Under the pieces are notes generated by a model. That model saw only the letters and a program-made list of their open reading frames with translations. It made no database searches and had not been told where the DNA came from. DNA of 64,000 bases from Isoetes taiwanensis (taxonomy: Eukaryota > Streptophyta > Lycopodiopsida > Isoetales > Isoetaceae): NCBI GenBank assembly GCA_021234155.1, contig JAJEKV010000036.1, forward strand, positions 13,221,426 to 13,285,425. Reading direction: 5' to 3'. Below, piece after piece: positions 21,690 to 32,400 of the stretch (within the stretch, counting starts at the first letter, position 1; every line of letters starts with the position of its first letter). A program made the translations under genes and the position numbers.

Positions 21690-22240
21690 GACACAACATG
21701 CACCACTTTACACACCACAAATTCCATCATGACAAACTTTGCACCACAAATGGCGTCATATTCACCACATGTGGTGTGGCATGTGGCACCAAACCGGTGC
21801 CACATGCCACACCACATATGGCACCACAATGCACCCAAGGCACCACATATGGCAATCCATTACCGCACCACAAATGGCGCCAAAGACACCACATGTGGTG
21901 CAAAATGTGGATCCATAGTGGTGCCACATTAGACACCACATGTGGCACCACAATGCACGTAAAGGCATCACATCCGTGAGGCATCCACCACCCCATATGT
22001 GGCAGATAGCGTGGTGCAATATTTAGCGCAGCAGTTGGCACCACATATGGCAGACAATCCACCATTCACAAGTATCACCATATCTAACATCACATATGAC
22101 ACTAAGTATAGAAACATATGGAAGCCAATTCACTATTCGGATAAGGTACCACGTTTGGTACTATATGTGACACTACATATGCTACAAACTACATTATTAA
22201 CATATAATTGGCACCATATGATCGCCCTGTAACACATTTG
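21690..22240. repeat. Array of CACCACA/GTGGCACC words near the right end of the element
   Basis: More than twenty copies of caccaca(t/a), gcaccac or tgtggtg occur in about 550 bp, in both orientations with CACCACA dominant. Spacing is irregular (12-40 bp). Several pairs form palindromes, the best at 21769-21817. ORFs over it (His/Thr/Pro-rich) are artefacts. Confidence 0.85.
21769..21817. repeat. Perfect inverted repeat, 22-bp arms, 5-base loop
   Basis: 21769-21790 is the exact reverse complement of 21796-21817; the loop is aaacc. The arms are made of GTGGTG/GTGGCA words. Confidence 0.95.
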
Positions 22241-22539
22241 GAGCTACATACTACGTGGAACTGAAATTATCCACCACAACTCGAAACTAGCAAAGACAAA
22301 TTTCCTACACATAACTTACAACACACCCAAATGAAGAAGTAAGTGGTGTACACGATTGTTCAAGCTTGTTAGACCTTTGCCGAACATAACGGTTCCAATA
22401 TTAAATTGCATCATATGGTGGTTCCGTAAGAAGAGGGTTGAAAAGTACCTATTTTTTCAAAGATTTTCCCCGAGATTCTTCTTACAAATTTTGAGGAGGC
22501 TTGAATTGTGGCCTAGTCATTTCAAGAGAGGAAGCATCA

Positions 22540-23014
22540 TCTCGTGGCATGTTGCTCTGCTTCCTCACTATTTGAAATGCTTGCATGCTTCCTCTTACGC
22601 TGGGACGGAGAGGCTTGGACCCTTTTTCTCTTAATCGCTGTTGCGAAACTCAACCCGTTTATTTCTTTTCCTTTTGTGTGAAGGTAATACGCAACACCAT
22701 AGTCTCGTGAGGCCATGCCTCCCCGTGCACACTTCCCACCTGTGATTTTTTTGTAAAGGCACATATATTCATTATACCTCTCCTTGCTCGGATTCTTCAA
22801 CCCTGCATGATGAAACAAAACAATATTCTAAACAATAGAGAATCATGGGCATCCCCAATCTAGAATGCAACCCACCATGTAAGTGGATTTTCCTAATACT
22901 TTCGGTCCCCAAACAGGACTCGATTTCTTCTTGTGTGGCGTAATGCTTTTCTTGCCTGTACATTTCCTTGTAGGTGTATCCCGTGGCATTCAAGTCCCAT
23001 GATGATCGAGCCAT
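22540..23014 (-). CDS. Small two-exon gene of unknown function reading in from the right end
   Basis: On the minus strand an ATG at 23012-23014 opens MARSSWDLNATGYTYKEMYR, passing through EEIESCLGTESIRKIHLHG. A GT donor follows near 22876. The acceptor ttcatcatgcag near 22804 leads into LKNPSKERYNEYMCLYKKIT, GMASRDYGVAYYLHTKGKEI and a basic C-terminus (KRKRVQASPSQRKRKHA) before the stop at about 22540. The predicted protein is about 135 residues, with a Lys/Arg-rich tail that would suit DNA binding or nuclear import. It starts about 310 bp inside the right terminal repeat, mirroring the transposase-like gene at the left end. This suggests an element-encoded accessory protein. No family recognised, and the splice sites are inferred by eye. 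Confidence 0.45.
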
Positions 23015-23279
23015 TTCGCGGATCGATCTTCTTGCCGAAATCGAAATGGTCTTGCTTGGGATTAAGGAGCGGATCGAGTTTTTGAGGGAAAATGAAAATT
23101 CAGAATTAGAAATGGTCTTACCGGATTAAGGGAGCGTGATCAGAGTTTTTGAGGGAAAATGATCGTGTACATTGCTGAATAAGCCTGAATAAGACTAAAA
23201 GGACAAAATTTTGAATAAGTAATCATGTGTATTTTTGAAAAAATAACTGCCTCTCCCACTACAAATTCGGTAGTTCCCA

Positions 23280-23349
23280 CCACACTTAGCACCCAAAAAT
23301 GTGGTGCTAAAATACACGTTTTTGTTCCACTACAACATGCTTTCACCCC
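23280..23349 (-). repeat. Right terminal inverted repeat and subterminal region
   Basis: The reverse complement of the left end. The terminal word runs 23323-23349 and is followed outside by TAA. Inside it, gtggtgct and cacacttag words mirror the left side. Confidence 0.65.
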
Positions 23350-24095
23350 TAATCCAAAAGATCTTTACGAAACACACTCCTGACTTGAGTCGCTAGTGGC
23401 CAATTCCTTTATAGGAACACATTTCTCCCCATCAAATTGTGGCTATATATTGCTCCCAGGCATGGGAGAGAGGGCTAATAGTCATGGTACTGGATGAATA
23501 AGAGCTACTGAAACGAATGTCACTTCATTGGCTATGCAAATGGGGTGTTCACAACCAATCTGCATCATAATTGAGAAAGTTAAAAATTGTCTTCTCCACT
23601 TTTAAATCATTATCTTGGAGCTGAGTCTATAGAGACATTATGTGATGTCGAAGCATTCATTACACGTTGACCATGCCCTATCCTTCTTATCAAAAATATT
23701 TCAATCAAGGTTCTTTGTTGCATAGATCATCTTTAACCTCTCAATATGAATAATTTTAACATTCACTAGATGCAATAACAAAAATCGCCATGATATATGC
23801 TTTTCGATCATGGATGTTTGTATAAATTAGGTATAACAACAAATCTAGCACTACATGGCGTGCCCTATATGGATGGTTAAATCTTGCTAGGACCAATGAT
23901 ACATTAGGTTCAGATATGTATCGATTGAATTCTTAAGATTACACTCAGCAATGATATTGAAGGGCCATATCATAAGGTTTAGCACATCAATGAGGTCGGC
24001 CTTGATTCAACCTTTTTTATTACCCACTTTCCTTAGACGAAATTCACAAACTTCAAAAATGGATTTTGGAATTGATTGTATTGCATCATTCAGAG

Positions 24096-24230
24096 ACATA
24101 AGAAGATGACATGACATTTCTTATTTCTTGAATGTTGAACACACTTATAACATACATATGTAAGAAGATGATGTGGACATTTCTTATTTCCTGAATGTTG
24201 ATTACACTTATAACATACGCATGTTTTGAA
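24096..24230. repeat. Tandem duplication of about 68 bp
   Basis: Two copies of a block running from 'taagaagatgatg' through 'acacttataacatac', differing at several bases. Confidence 0.8.
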
Positions 24231-24410
24231 TACTGACAGACTATTTTTGTTTGTTTGGCTAATAGCCACTTGGTGCAACTTGGTATGAAACACACTCATG
24301 GCTTTTATGTCAAGAATGACCATGAGTGATGAGTGGTAATTATGGTGTCCATGCTTAGGACATTCCTTGTACATGTCAAGAGAGGATCATGAATTGCAAT
24401 ATGATGACTC

Positions 24411-24435
24411 GAACACGAACACGAACACGAACACG
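24411..24435. repeat. (GAACAC)n hexanucleotide repeat
   Basis: Just over four copies. Confidence 0.9.
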
Positions 24436-24571
24436 TGGATGCATTGGCATAAGATCTTATTACGCTTGAAGGTAGGGATAAAACCATGACAAATGGTAAT
24501 AATAATAATAAATTATAATACCTATAAATGTAGGAGGATGAGGGTATATAAAAGAAGCAACCATAAAGAGG

Positions 24572-25579
24572 TCAAGAAGGATGAGGAAATAGAAGGTCAG
24601 GAGGGCAATGGTGGATAGAAGCAATGCAAAGATTGTGTTTGAAGAGGACAGTCTGCAATTCATGTGCAATGGCAAAGGGGCAGTCATCAGGAGGAGGAGC
24701 TGCAAATTCAAATGGATGGCCAGCTTCAGGGATGGCCTGAAGAAACCTGGCCTGGATCTGAAGAAACTTGACAAACCTGCATGCTTCTTCAAGCATGGAT
24801 GCAGTGTCGAGCCGATCGCCTCCGGGAACGAGCTGTTCGAGCATCCGGAGGCGCTCGCTGATCCGGCGGCGGCGCTGCCGGGCAGCAATGCTGTGGGGCT
24901 CCTTCTGATCAGCTCTGGTACAGATTGTAGGGTTCCTCCATAGCTGCAGCAACGTTGGACGAACATGCTGCAACGTGGGGCGAACTTGCTGCAGCGGCGG
25001 GGCGCGGGCACGAGCTTCTGGAAAGAGCTGCAGGTGCCGGCTCATGGATTTGGACACACTTTCCAGCGTAAAACACACGCGATCCTGTTCCATGCCAGAA
25101 TTTGACACCCCAGGCTGGTGCTGCTGCAGCACAGCATTGTGAGGCGGATTGAAATCAACGCCTGTTAGGAAGTGGTCGTTTTCGTGATGAATAAGCACCC
25201 CTTGCTCAAGCACATTGTACAGCCCCGATCCTTCTGCGAAATTTCCAAACACTGGAGGCAGGCATTGCATCATCCTGGGCGAAAATATTGGCAAATTCTG
25301 TGCCAGTGCGTAGGAATTCTCATTTGCACCTGCTTCCTCGCCGCTGTAACACTGCATCAAATCAAATTTTTGCTGCTGAATATTCAAAACCGAACCAAAC
25401 GGAATATTGGCCGAACCGAACGATTCTAACACCGGGACCATGCCGCTGCAGCACGAGAGATTTGTCCCGCCCATGAAGCCTGGAACTGCTGCTCCAACGA
25501 GCCCACCTGGATCGGATCGATCTGCCGGCCACCCAGAAGGCGAATCTGCCTGAAAATCCATGATTTTGGACAGATCCAT
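24572..25579 (-). CDS. bHLH transcription factor, HECATE/IND-like (subfamily VIIIb)
   Basis: A single uninterrupted frame of 335 codons starts at the ATG ending at 25579 ([17 protein letters not shown]). The first 215 residues are low in motifs, with Gln/Pro-rich stretches and a repeated [15 protein letters not shown] segment. The bHLH domain lies at about residues 230-285. Its basic region is [14 protein letters not shown] (Gln and Arg in place of the usual His and Glu of HxxxER, an altered E-box contact). The loop reads [17 protein letters not shown] and helix 2 [19 protein letters not shown]..(L/M)DTASML(D/E)EA is typical of HEC and IND proteins, which act in the nucleus in tissue patterning. 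Lack of introns fits that group. The missing glutamate, if real, should weaken or change E-box binding, as in atypical HEC-type proteins that work through dimers. The 5' leader is purine/pyrimidine mixed, with no obvious TATA seen. Confidence 0.85.
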   Translation of the reverse strand: MDLSKIMDFQADSPSGWPADRSDPGGLVGAAVPGFMGGTNLSCCSGMVPVLESFGSANIPFGSVLNIQQQKFDLMQCYSGEEAGANENSYALAQNLPIFSPRMMQCLPPVFGNFAEGSGLYNVLEQGVLIHHENDHFLTGVDFNPPHNAVLQQHQPGVSNSGMEQDRVCFTLESVSKSMSRHLQLFPEARARAPPLQQVRPTLQHVRPTLLQLWRNPTICTRADQKEPHSIAARQRRRRISERLRMLEQLVPGGDRLDTASMLEEACRFVKFLQIQARFLQAIPEAGHPFEFAAPPPDDCPFAIAHELQTVLFKHNLCIASIHHCPPDLLFPHPS

Positions 25580-26178
25580 GCCTTTCCATTAGGGGCTTGG
25601 GGCGGCTCCTTTGGATTATAAGAAGGGCGAAGCACACGGAGACGATCGTGGAGATGATCGAAGGTCATAAAAGGGAGGAATATCACGCCGTCCTGTGCAT
25701 TAAGTAGATGGACTAAAGCGCACGACTGTGTTTGATTTGAACAAGATCACATTTTTTATTAACGCGCTTACATTTACTTGCTTTACTTACCTCTTCTCCA
25801 CGTGGATTTCTGCCTCACAACACCCCTTATCAGCTCGCTTTCTTACCTAAGAAAATTACCTTGTGTAGTCTGACTCTTAGGCATCAACTCGGACATAAGG
25901 TTCTGCAACTGTAGAAAACGTATAGTATTGCATAAGTATTACATAAGTATTACAATGTGGTAGCTGGGTCACAAAAAGTTGGCATTCAGTTAATTTCGTG
26001 CTGCCACGTGTCATATCATTCCATTGCAGAATGGTATTCCAGTCGCCGATTCCGCATCTCCGATTTCCATCCGGTTAACAACAAAGAATTCTTTATTTTT
26101 TTGTTCGGTGCTTGCTCTATTTTCTTGTTTGATGCTTGCCCGGGCGAAATTGCTCTGTTTTCTTGTTGGATGCTTGGT
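25580..26178. other. Upstream region of the bHLH gene
   Basis: Likely promoter and leader of the minus-strand bHLH gene. No other gene seen. A short direct repeat 'ttcttgtttgatgcttg / ttcttgttggatgcttg' lies at 26120-26175, beside the LTR start. Confidence 0.4.
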
Positions 26179-26347
26179 GTGTTGGTAATTATATATTTGA
26201 GGCAAAATAACTAATGGTTCTAAAGATAGACAGATGTTATCAGATCCTCATGTTAGGGCAAAAATTGACGGTTGCTAAACTTAATAGGTCCTACGTGCCA
26301 GGAATAACTATGTCTGCCTTAAACCATCATTCAATTAATTTTAGAAT

Positions 26348-27790
26348 ATGTCATTATTTTTAGAAATTTTTCACGCTCGCGTTTTTCCCGTCTACGCCGC
26401 TTTTTTCTTTTTTTGGTTGCGTTTCACGCGTTTAAAAAGTCCCGCTTCTCTTATTTTTTTCCCTCCCTTCTTTCTCTCTTTCGCCTTCCCTTCCCTTTCT
26501 ATTTTCCCCCTCTTTTCGCGTCCTTTCTTTCTCTCTTTCTATTTTTATTTTTTTGCGTTTTATCTGAAAGCTTTGGGAAACAGGGCTCGAAGAAGCGATG
26601 GGCGAAACTGTTGAAGGAGTTGGCCGGACTTGATTTTGGGTGAGCCGACTTGCTTCAAGCAAGAGATTCGGCTGGTTGCAGAGGCCTCTAAGGCTCTGGT
26701 TTTGTTTCTGAAGGAGTTTTGGAGCATGATTGAAGAAGCTGTGGTTGTTGGAGTTTGGCTATGGCGCACGTTTTTGGCAAAGTGGCTTTGCCTCAAACGG
26801 TGGTAGAGGAGCGCATACAGCATCAAAGAAGCGAGTGCTTCTTTTTGCCCTCTTTCTTATGTATCCTTTCTACCTCTCTTTCTTCTTTATATTTGCTATT
26901 TTTTCTTTCCAATCTGCCTTCTTCTTGCCGTGAGGTTGTGGCTACAAGGATATACTGGAGTTGGATATGCACAGAAAGCCCAGGCACAGAAAAGTTCTCG
27001 ATTTTGTGGTTTCCAACAAAAATGCTATGTTTTTGCGGTTTGCTGTTGAAATATCTCCACAAGTTCACTATTCTTCAGTTGTTGCTTGCAAATGTAGAAT
27101 ATTCCGGTCTTCCTGTTTAGTTTTTTCTCTCAATTGTTTGATCTCAGGCGTGCAGTTTCGGGAGTCGGTGCATCTGCCCAACCTATTCCTCATTCTTCAT
27201 TCTTCGTTTTTCTGCAGAGGCATCACTATCTTAACAATTAGAGTGGGATGCAGAGATTTTGCCCTCTTTTTGGTCACAGATTGGAGCTTTAACAACACAA
27301 CCAATGCATGCAATTAGACAGGGATTGCATGTACATCTGTTAGAGTGGTGAATTTAACACTAGCCGAGATGTGTCTGGTCTGCTCTATTACACCATGAAT
27401 CAGGAAGCTTTCCTCAGAGGCTTACACTTCCAACACATCTAGGTAATTCCCAAATTTGTTTGGAATTTGTCTAGATGCTAGATCTACTTGCTTTGCAATT
27501 TATGAAGTGTTTTTGTACGCAGGCAAGGTACAGAAAAGCTCAAAGGTCAGATGTGCAGAGGCCAATTTGCCAATGACATTGATGCTCGTCCTCAATCACA
27601 AAGCTTGCTTGATAACACATGTTTTAGAATGGTAAATTATAGAGGCAAGAATGGAGGCATATGTTTGCAAATCTTGGGCATGCCATGTGATTGTAAGAGG
27701 CTTTTGTGGAATCCACTGGTGAATCACACTCAAGTTGAAGCATTTGGTGTTTGGTGTGAAACCCAATTAGAGATAGGATGTGCTTAAGGC
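26348..27790 (+). other. Possible captured gene fragment inside the inverted-repeat element
   Basis: A pyrimidine-rich leader-like tract (26455-26560) is followed by short open readings: at 26600-26640 around MGETVEGVGRT, at 26730-26930, and at 27551-27787 CRGQFANDIDARPQSQSLLD ... GGICLQILGMPCDCKRLLW. None joins into an intact protein or shows a known domain. The pattern (CT-rich leader, then exon-like pieces and T-rich introns) suggests captured host sequence, as in Pack-type elements. Evidence is weak. Confidence 0.25.
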
Positions 27791-28017
27791 GATTGCCTAC
27801 CTTATGCTTAAGAGCAAGTTCTTTGGCTACAAAGGCTACATCTGAGGACTACATCTACACAAAAATAGCTTGAGGCTCATCGTGTGGGAGGTTGCCTTTT
27901 GTTTCTGCATAGTAATTCAGGAAAGGCGTCCCCTGTTCCACACAAAAGAGAACACCAGGCTTGAAAGTTTATTGGTTTTGTTACATTGATTGGGATAAGT
28001 CTTATGTTCTGGACTTT

Positions 28018-28165
28018 GTAAACCTTTTAAAACGCGCCAAGCGCGATTTACAGTTCCACAAATGTGGAGTTTTACACTTTGTAAACCTTTTAAAACGCCC
28101 CAAGCGCGATTTATAGTTCCACAAATGTGGAGTTTTTATGATTTTTTCCACAAATGTGGAGTTTT
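28018..28165. repeat. 63-bp tandem duplication plus a partial third copy
   Basis: 'gtaaaccttttaaaacgc' starts at 28018 and 28081. Each copy contains gccaagcgcgattta-like sequence and the near-palindrome ccacaaatgtgg. The latter recurs at 28148. Confidence 0.9.
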
Positions 28166-28808
28166 ACAACGTTTACATCATACTTGTAATATGATTTTTC
28201 TCTTTTAAGCATGTGGTAGATTGCTTTGATTATTTTATATATCGAATATTCAAGCTTTATTTGCACATGTTATTGGGACTTTGAACTTAGAAAAGTGTAA
28301 ATAAATGTATTTTTTTGTGTCTTATATTACAATGTAACTAGTTTATATTGTGATATTTGCCTAGGATGTAACTACTTTAAACTTTAGAGATGTGTAAATA
28401 AAGGTACTTTACTTGTTCTACTCTTAAAATTTCGTGTGAAACCATTCCAAATATGCAATTTTTTAGTTTTTCATGTTGCCCAACATACAGTCATAATACG
28501 GTAAAAATGCCATACATTTTAGGAAGACCATAAAATTTAACACATATTGTGTATTCTTATGCTGAAAATGAATACAGTCCAAAACTATGGTTACATGCAT
28601 AAAAAGATCGATAAAAAGCTTATTCGGCGCGATTTTGGAACAGACATAATCCCAATTTAATTGAATGATGGTTCTTATTCTCACATTGTTTCAATAAGAT
28701 TTCTAAACGATTATCTCCGTTCTTTTGTAGTCTTGTTCTGCGTTTCTTGAAGTTAAATATGGTATCAGAGTAGAGTCGACCTTGAGGATGTACTGACAAG
28801 AAATCAAG

Positions 28809-29660
28809 ATGAAAATTGAGAACTTAAACCATGGGAATGCTTATTACTGGTTTATTACACTGCAAGTAAAACTGTACGAGAAAGGCCTATGGGGAATTGT
28901 CAACGGTGATGAACCAAAGCCTGAGGTGCATGTGAGAATGATAAGTTCTATAGAGGCTCAGGCAGGGAGTTCTAAGGTTGAGGAAGTTAAGACTGATGAG
29001 ATTGAGAAGCAGGCCTTGGCTAAATGGATGCAGAGAGATTTGGACGGCAAAGAGCAGGATCTTTCGTTACTTGGATGATACCTTGATGCCTCAGATTGCA
29101 TAAGCCTCTTCTGCCAAAGCAACATGGGATGAACTTCAGAAGTCTTACAGGGGGGAATAATTCTCTAATCAATATATTCAACAGTTGTTAACACAAAGTT
29201 GAGAGAAGAAATGAGTATGGAAGAGTACATTGGGACTATTAGGCAAGCAGCAAAGCAACTGCAAGGTATGAATAAAGGATTAGATGATGATTTAATTGTA
29301 GGGGTCTTTTTCTTGGGACTGCCTATTACGTACAATAATGTGAAGAACATTATTGGATTGGTTGAGAAGGTCGACCTGCAATGGACATGTTAGCAGCTGT
29401 TTTTAGAAGAAAAAAATCAAAAGGGCATAAAGAAGAGTTCTTCTAAAGATTTTCAAGCTTTGGTGAGTGGAAGAGAAGAAACTAGAAAATGCTACAACTG
29501 TGGTCAAATTGGACATTTGGCCAAAGATTGTGCAGAAACAGATAAGAATAAGAAAAGAGGATCTGATAAGAGAAAAGATAATGGAAGAAAGAAGGAAGCA
29601 AAAGCACATAAAGCTTCCAAAGTTAAGTCCTATGTTTCTTCAGCTGACTCAGAATAGGAA
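28809..29660 (+). pseudogene. copia gag region
   Basis: MKIENLNHGNAYYWFITLQV opens the typical copia gag start (LNx..NY..W). Next come MREEMSMEEYIGTIRQAAKQ and GVFFLGLPITYNNV, then the zinc knuckle CYNCGQIGHLAKDC (CCHC, about 29490-29530) and a Lys-rich tail. At least three frame changes and stops (near 29080, 29160 and 29390) break it. Gag forms the particle that packages the element RNA. This copy cannot make an intact Gag. Confidence 0.8.
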
Positions 29661-29899
29661 TCATCTGAGAGCGGTGATTTCTTTATTTCTGACAAGGCTT
29701 TTGTTTGTATAGATGAAAGAACCAGTGTAAGCAAACTAGTATGGTATGAGGTTCTTTTTATCTTTTTCATAGACGTCTTTCTATTTTTCAAGCATGGGAT
29801 CCTTAAAACGATAAAGACACTTGTAGAATGTTTGCAGTCTTGCTGTGACAGGTTATTCATGATATACGCAGTAGGATATTTCGTCATAGAAGCACCATA

Positions 29900-30720
29900 T
29901 GGAATTTGATACCTAGATTTTGGAGCCTCAGATCATATGACACCTAAAAGGGAAATTTTTATGGAATATCAGGCTGTTAAGAACAGCAAGGTAAAGGTAG
30001 GGAAGGGAAATATTGATATTGCTGAAGTTGGAACTATCAAGCTACGAATGCCTATTGGATATATGTGTTTAAAGAAAGCTCTTCATGTTCCTGATTTGGA
30101 AGCCAATCTTTTATCTATTTCTAAGCTTGATGATGCAAGTTTGTTGGTACAATTTGATTATCACAAGTGCCTCATCAAAGAAAGAAGGAGAAATGTGTTA
30201 GATATGGGCAATAGAGATGGAGATTTGTAGCAGTTGAGCTAGTCTCAATGAATAGCTTTGAATGCATATGTTTTAGACAGTATCCAATTGTGGCAGGAGA
30301 GACTGGGACATCCTAACTTTCTACTCCTAAAAGAAATGGCAAAGCATACATAAGCGCGAAAGAGTCAGAATGTTCTAGTGTGTGCACAAGATGCTTTTTG
30401 GACACGACATTGATCCATCCTTTTGGAGGGGAGGCAGTCCATATAGCAGTCAGTGTATTTGCTAAATAGAATACTAACAAAAGCATCTCCAAAGGCTGTC
30501 CCAAAAGAAATCTGGATGGGCAGAAAACCTGATATGGTTGACATAAAATTTTTTGGATGCAATGCATATGCTCATTTGAAGCGAGACAAGTTGTCAAACA
30601 AATTGGTACCCTATATGTTCATGGAATATTCAGACGAAAGCAGGGCTATGGGTTGTTTCTTCCTTCAAATAAAAAGGTCACCATTAGAAGCCTTCGTTTT
30701 GATGAACTAAATTTTGATTT
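29900..30720 (+). pseudogene. copia protease and integrase remnants
   Basis: YLDFGASDHMTPKREIF (29910-29960) is the aspartic protease region, with the usual DSGAS altered to DFGAS. KKALHVPDLEANLLSISKLD follows as in all copia polyproteins. ERLGHPNFLLLKEMAKHT (about 30297-30350) is the pre-integrase zinc region. The integrase catalytic core is almost wholly missing: the sequence goes from about 30380 to LLNRILTKASPKAVPKEIWM and GCNAYAHLKRDKLSNK, the C-terminal part. Stops occur at 30228 and beyond. Confidence 0.75.
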
Positions 30721-32400
30721 TGGAAAAGGCAAGGGCAATAAATCTTGTGCTTTGATTAATTCTTCTGGTAGTGATACTAATTCTAATGATGAAGAAGATG
30801 AATCTATAGATGTACATACAGGAGAATCCTTTGAGTATGAAGTTGAGTTTCCCTCAAAACCAAAGAATAATGATGGTGAACTAGATGATTTGGTGTCCCA
30901 TTCTGATCTTAAGATTCAGAAACAAGATGTGCCAAGGCAATCTACCAGCAAAACTAGGCACCTTACTAGTCGCATGCAAGATTACCTCAATTTACAGGTT
31001 AAGAAGACGTCGGGATATATTGCCTTTCATAGTACCATCTTGCCTAATGAGCCTAAAACCTTTTTCCATGCTATGCAAAGTTAAGGAAGAATGGCTGAAC
31101 ATGCATGAGGAATTTCAGTCCTTGGTGGATAATGAAACGTGGATTATTATAGATCTGTTTAAAGGAAGGAAAGTTGTCAATTCTAAATGAATTTACAAAA
31201 TTAAATATAATGAGCATACTGTCGTTAGCAAATACAAAGCACATTTGGTTGCCATAGGATGTTTTCAAGTTACCAACGTGGATTACATTGGAACCTTTGC
31301 GCCAGTAGCTAGACTGATTTTTGTACGAACAGGGTTAGCAGTGGCTGCAGCTCAGAATTATGATTTGCAATAAATGGACGTGAAGAAGTCATACTTACAT
31401 GGTAAGTTGCAAGAAGAAGTCTATCTTAGACAGGCTCTGGGTTTTATACAACCTGGACAAGAAGGTAAAGCTTATAAGCTGCACAAGGCAATTTATGGGC
31501 TCAGGCAATCCCCATGACAGTGGTATCATCACATTCACAGCTACTTCAACTGCCCGCTTTCGGTGTCAGATTTGGATGACTTGCAAAACTTGCTTGGTAT
31601 TCAAGTTAGTAGAGATCTTCAGTCCAAAATATCCTTATCCACCAATCAAAATCTATCTATAACCTTTTGCATGCTTGTAATATGCATGGCAGCAAGGGAG
31701 ATGCTACCCCTATGGTTTTTCATATGCCTCCTACTTCTATCCCACTTGCTACAAATGCTTTTGGTGGACTTTCTTTTCATAGCATTGTGGGCTCCTTGAT
31801 GCATTTGATGGTATGCACACGCCCTGATATAGCCCAAGCCACTATTACTATCAGCCAGTTTCTTGACAGTCCTGCACCTGGGCATTGGTTGGCTTTCTTC
31901 GGTATCTTCATGCCAATGCCGCACTTGGTATCTACTATCAACACAAAACTTATCAGCCCCTTGTTCTTCAAGTATTTGCAGATGCTGATTATGCAAGGGA
32001 TTTAGTAGATAGAAAATCTAGAACTGGCCTTTCTTTCCTTCTGCAAGGGGGAACAATACATTGGTGCAGGAGGAAACAAAAGGTAGTTGCTACGTCTACG
32101 TGAGGCTGAGTATATGACATTATGCAGTACAATAAGGAATGTATTTGGCTCAGGAGATTGCTTAAAGAAATCAATGGCCCCATGCTACTACTATTATACA
32201 TAATGATAATTCTGCTGCAGTATCTTTAGCAAAAGAATCCAGCAAACTTCTCGAAAGCAAAGCAGATTGAGGTACAATTCCATTTTACTCGAGAAAATGT
32301 CACTGGGACATGTTGTTATTCAGCATTTAAGAACTGACAAAGTGACTGCAGATGTTTTTACTAAGCTTTAGGGAAGAAGAAATTTCTTAAAGGCGTTGTA
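30720..32400 (+). pseudogene. copia reverse transcriptase and RNase H remnants
   Basis: An acidic linker (SDTNSNDEEDESIDVHTGES) leads to EFQSLVDNETWIIIDLFKGR (start of RT), VDYIGTFAPVARL and MDVKKSYLHGKLQEEVYLRQ, then AYKLHKAIYGLRQSP. The stretch that should carry the YVDD active site is missing between about 31540 and 31560: the reading jumps to DLDDLQNLLGIQVSRDL. The 'GSLMHLMVCTRPDIAQA' block and the RNase H block ADADYARDLVDRKSRTGLSF with HWCRRKQKVVATST follow to about 32100; the C-terminal part runs to 32400. Stops interrupt it repeatedly. This copy is dead. Confidence 0.8.

Larger units (their letters stand above)
6550..23352. mobile_element. Putative 16.8-kb DNA transposon with TIRs and TAA target duplication
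   Basis: The left end (6553-6578) and the right end (23323-23349, reverse complement) are inverted copies of a sequence starting GGGTGAAAGCATGTTGTAG. They match over about 26 bases and differ by one G. Each is flanked outside by TAA (6550-6552 and 23350-23352), the three-base TWA duplication known for PIF/Harbinger elements. For roughly another 90 bases inward the ends share TGTGGTG words. Arrays of that heptamer follow at the left (7.7-8.36 kb, TGTGGTG orientation) and right (21.69-22.24 kb, mainly CACCACA orientation). The element holds a DDE-transposase-like gene reading in from the left, a small spliced gene reading in from the right, other ORFs and satellites. The alternative is two related solo ends that happen to face each other. 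Confidence 0.55.
23360..24570. other. Intergenic, downstream of the bHLH gene
   Basis: No gene supported. It contains a tandem duplication of about 68 bp (24096-24230, 'gacatttcttatttcYtgaa'), a GAACAC hexamer repeat (24411-24435) and a short AAT run (24498-24512). Confidence 0.5.
26322..28674. mobile_element. 2.35-kb inverted-repeat DNA transposon inserted in the 5' LTR
   Basis: The left end AACCATCATTCAATTAA (26322-26338) is the exact reverse complement of 28657-28673; one extra C follows at the right. TTA flanks both sides (26319-26321 and 28675-28677), and the uninterrupted 3' LTR has a single TTA at the same place. This shows a three-base duplication, as for PIF/Harbinger elements. No transposase was recognised, so it is probably non-autonomous. 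The inside has a CT-rich tract then GC-richer sequence (26400-26800), suggesting a captured gene 5' region. At 28018-28165 it has a 63-bp tandem duplication. Confidence 0.8.

Noticed and set aside
21698-22065. His/Thr/Pro- and Cys/Trp-rich ORFs on both strands
   Set aside because: Translations of the CACCACA array.
6550-23352. Endogenous virus or Maverick/Polinton-type large element
   Set aside because: No polymerase B, capsid or packaging ATPase motif was seen; ends and TAA duplication fit a DNA transposon better.
24608-24943. Plus-strand 111-codon ORF
   Set aside because: Shadow of the bHLH coding region on the other strand.
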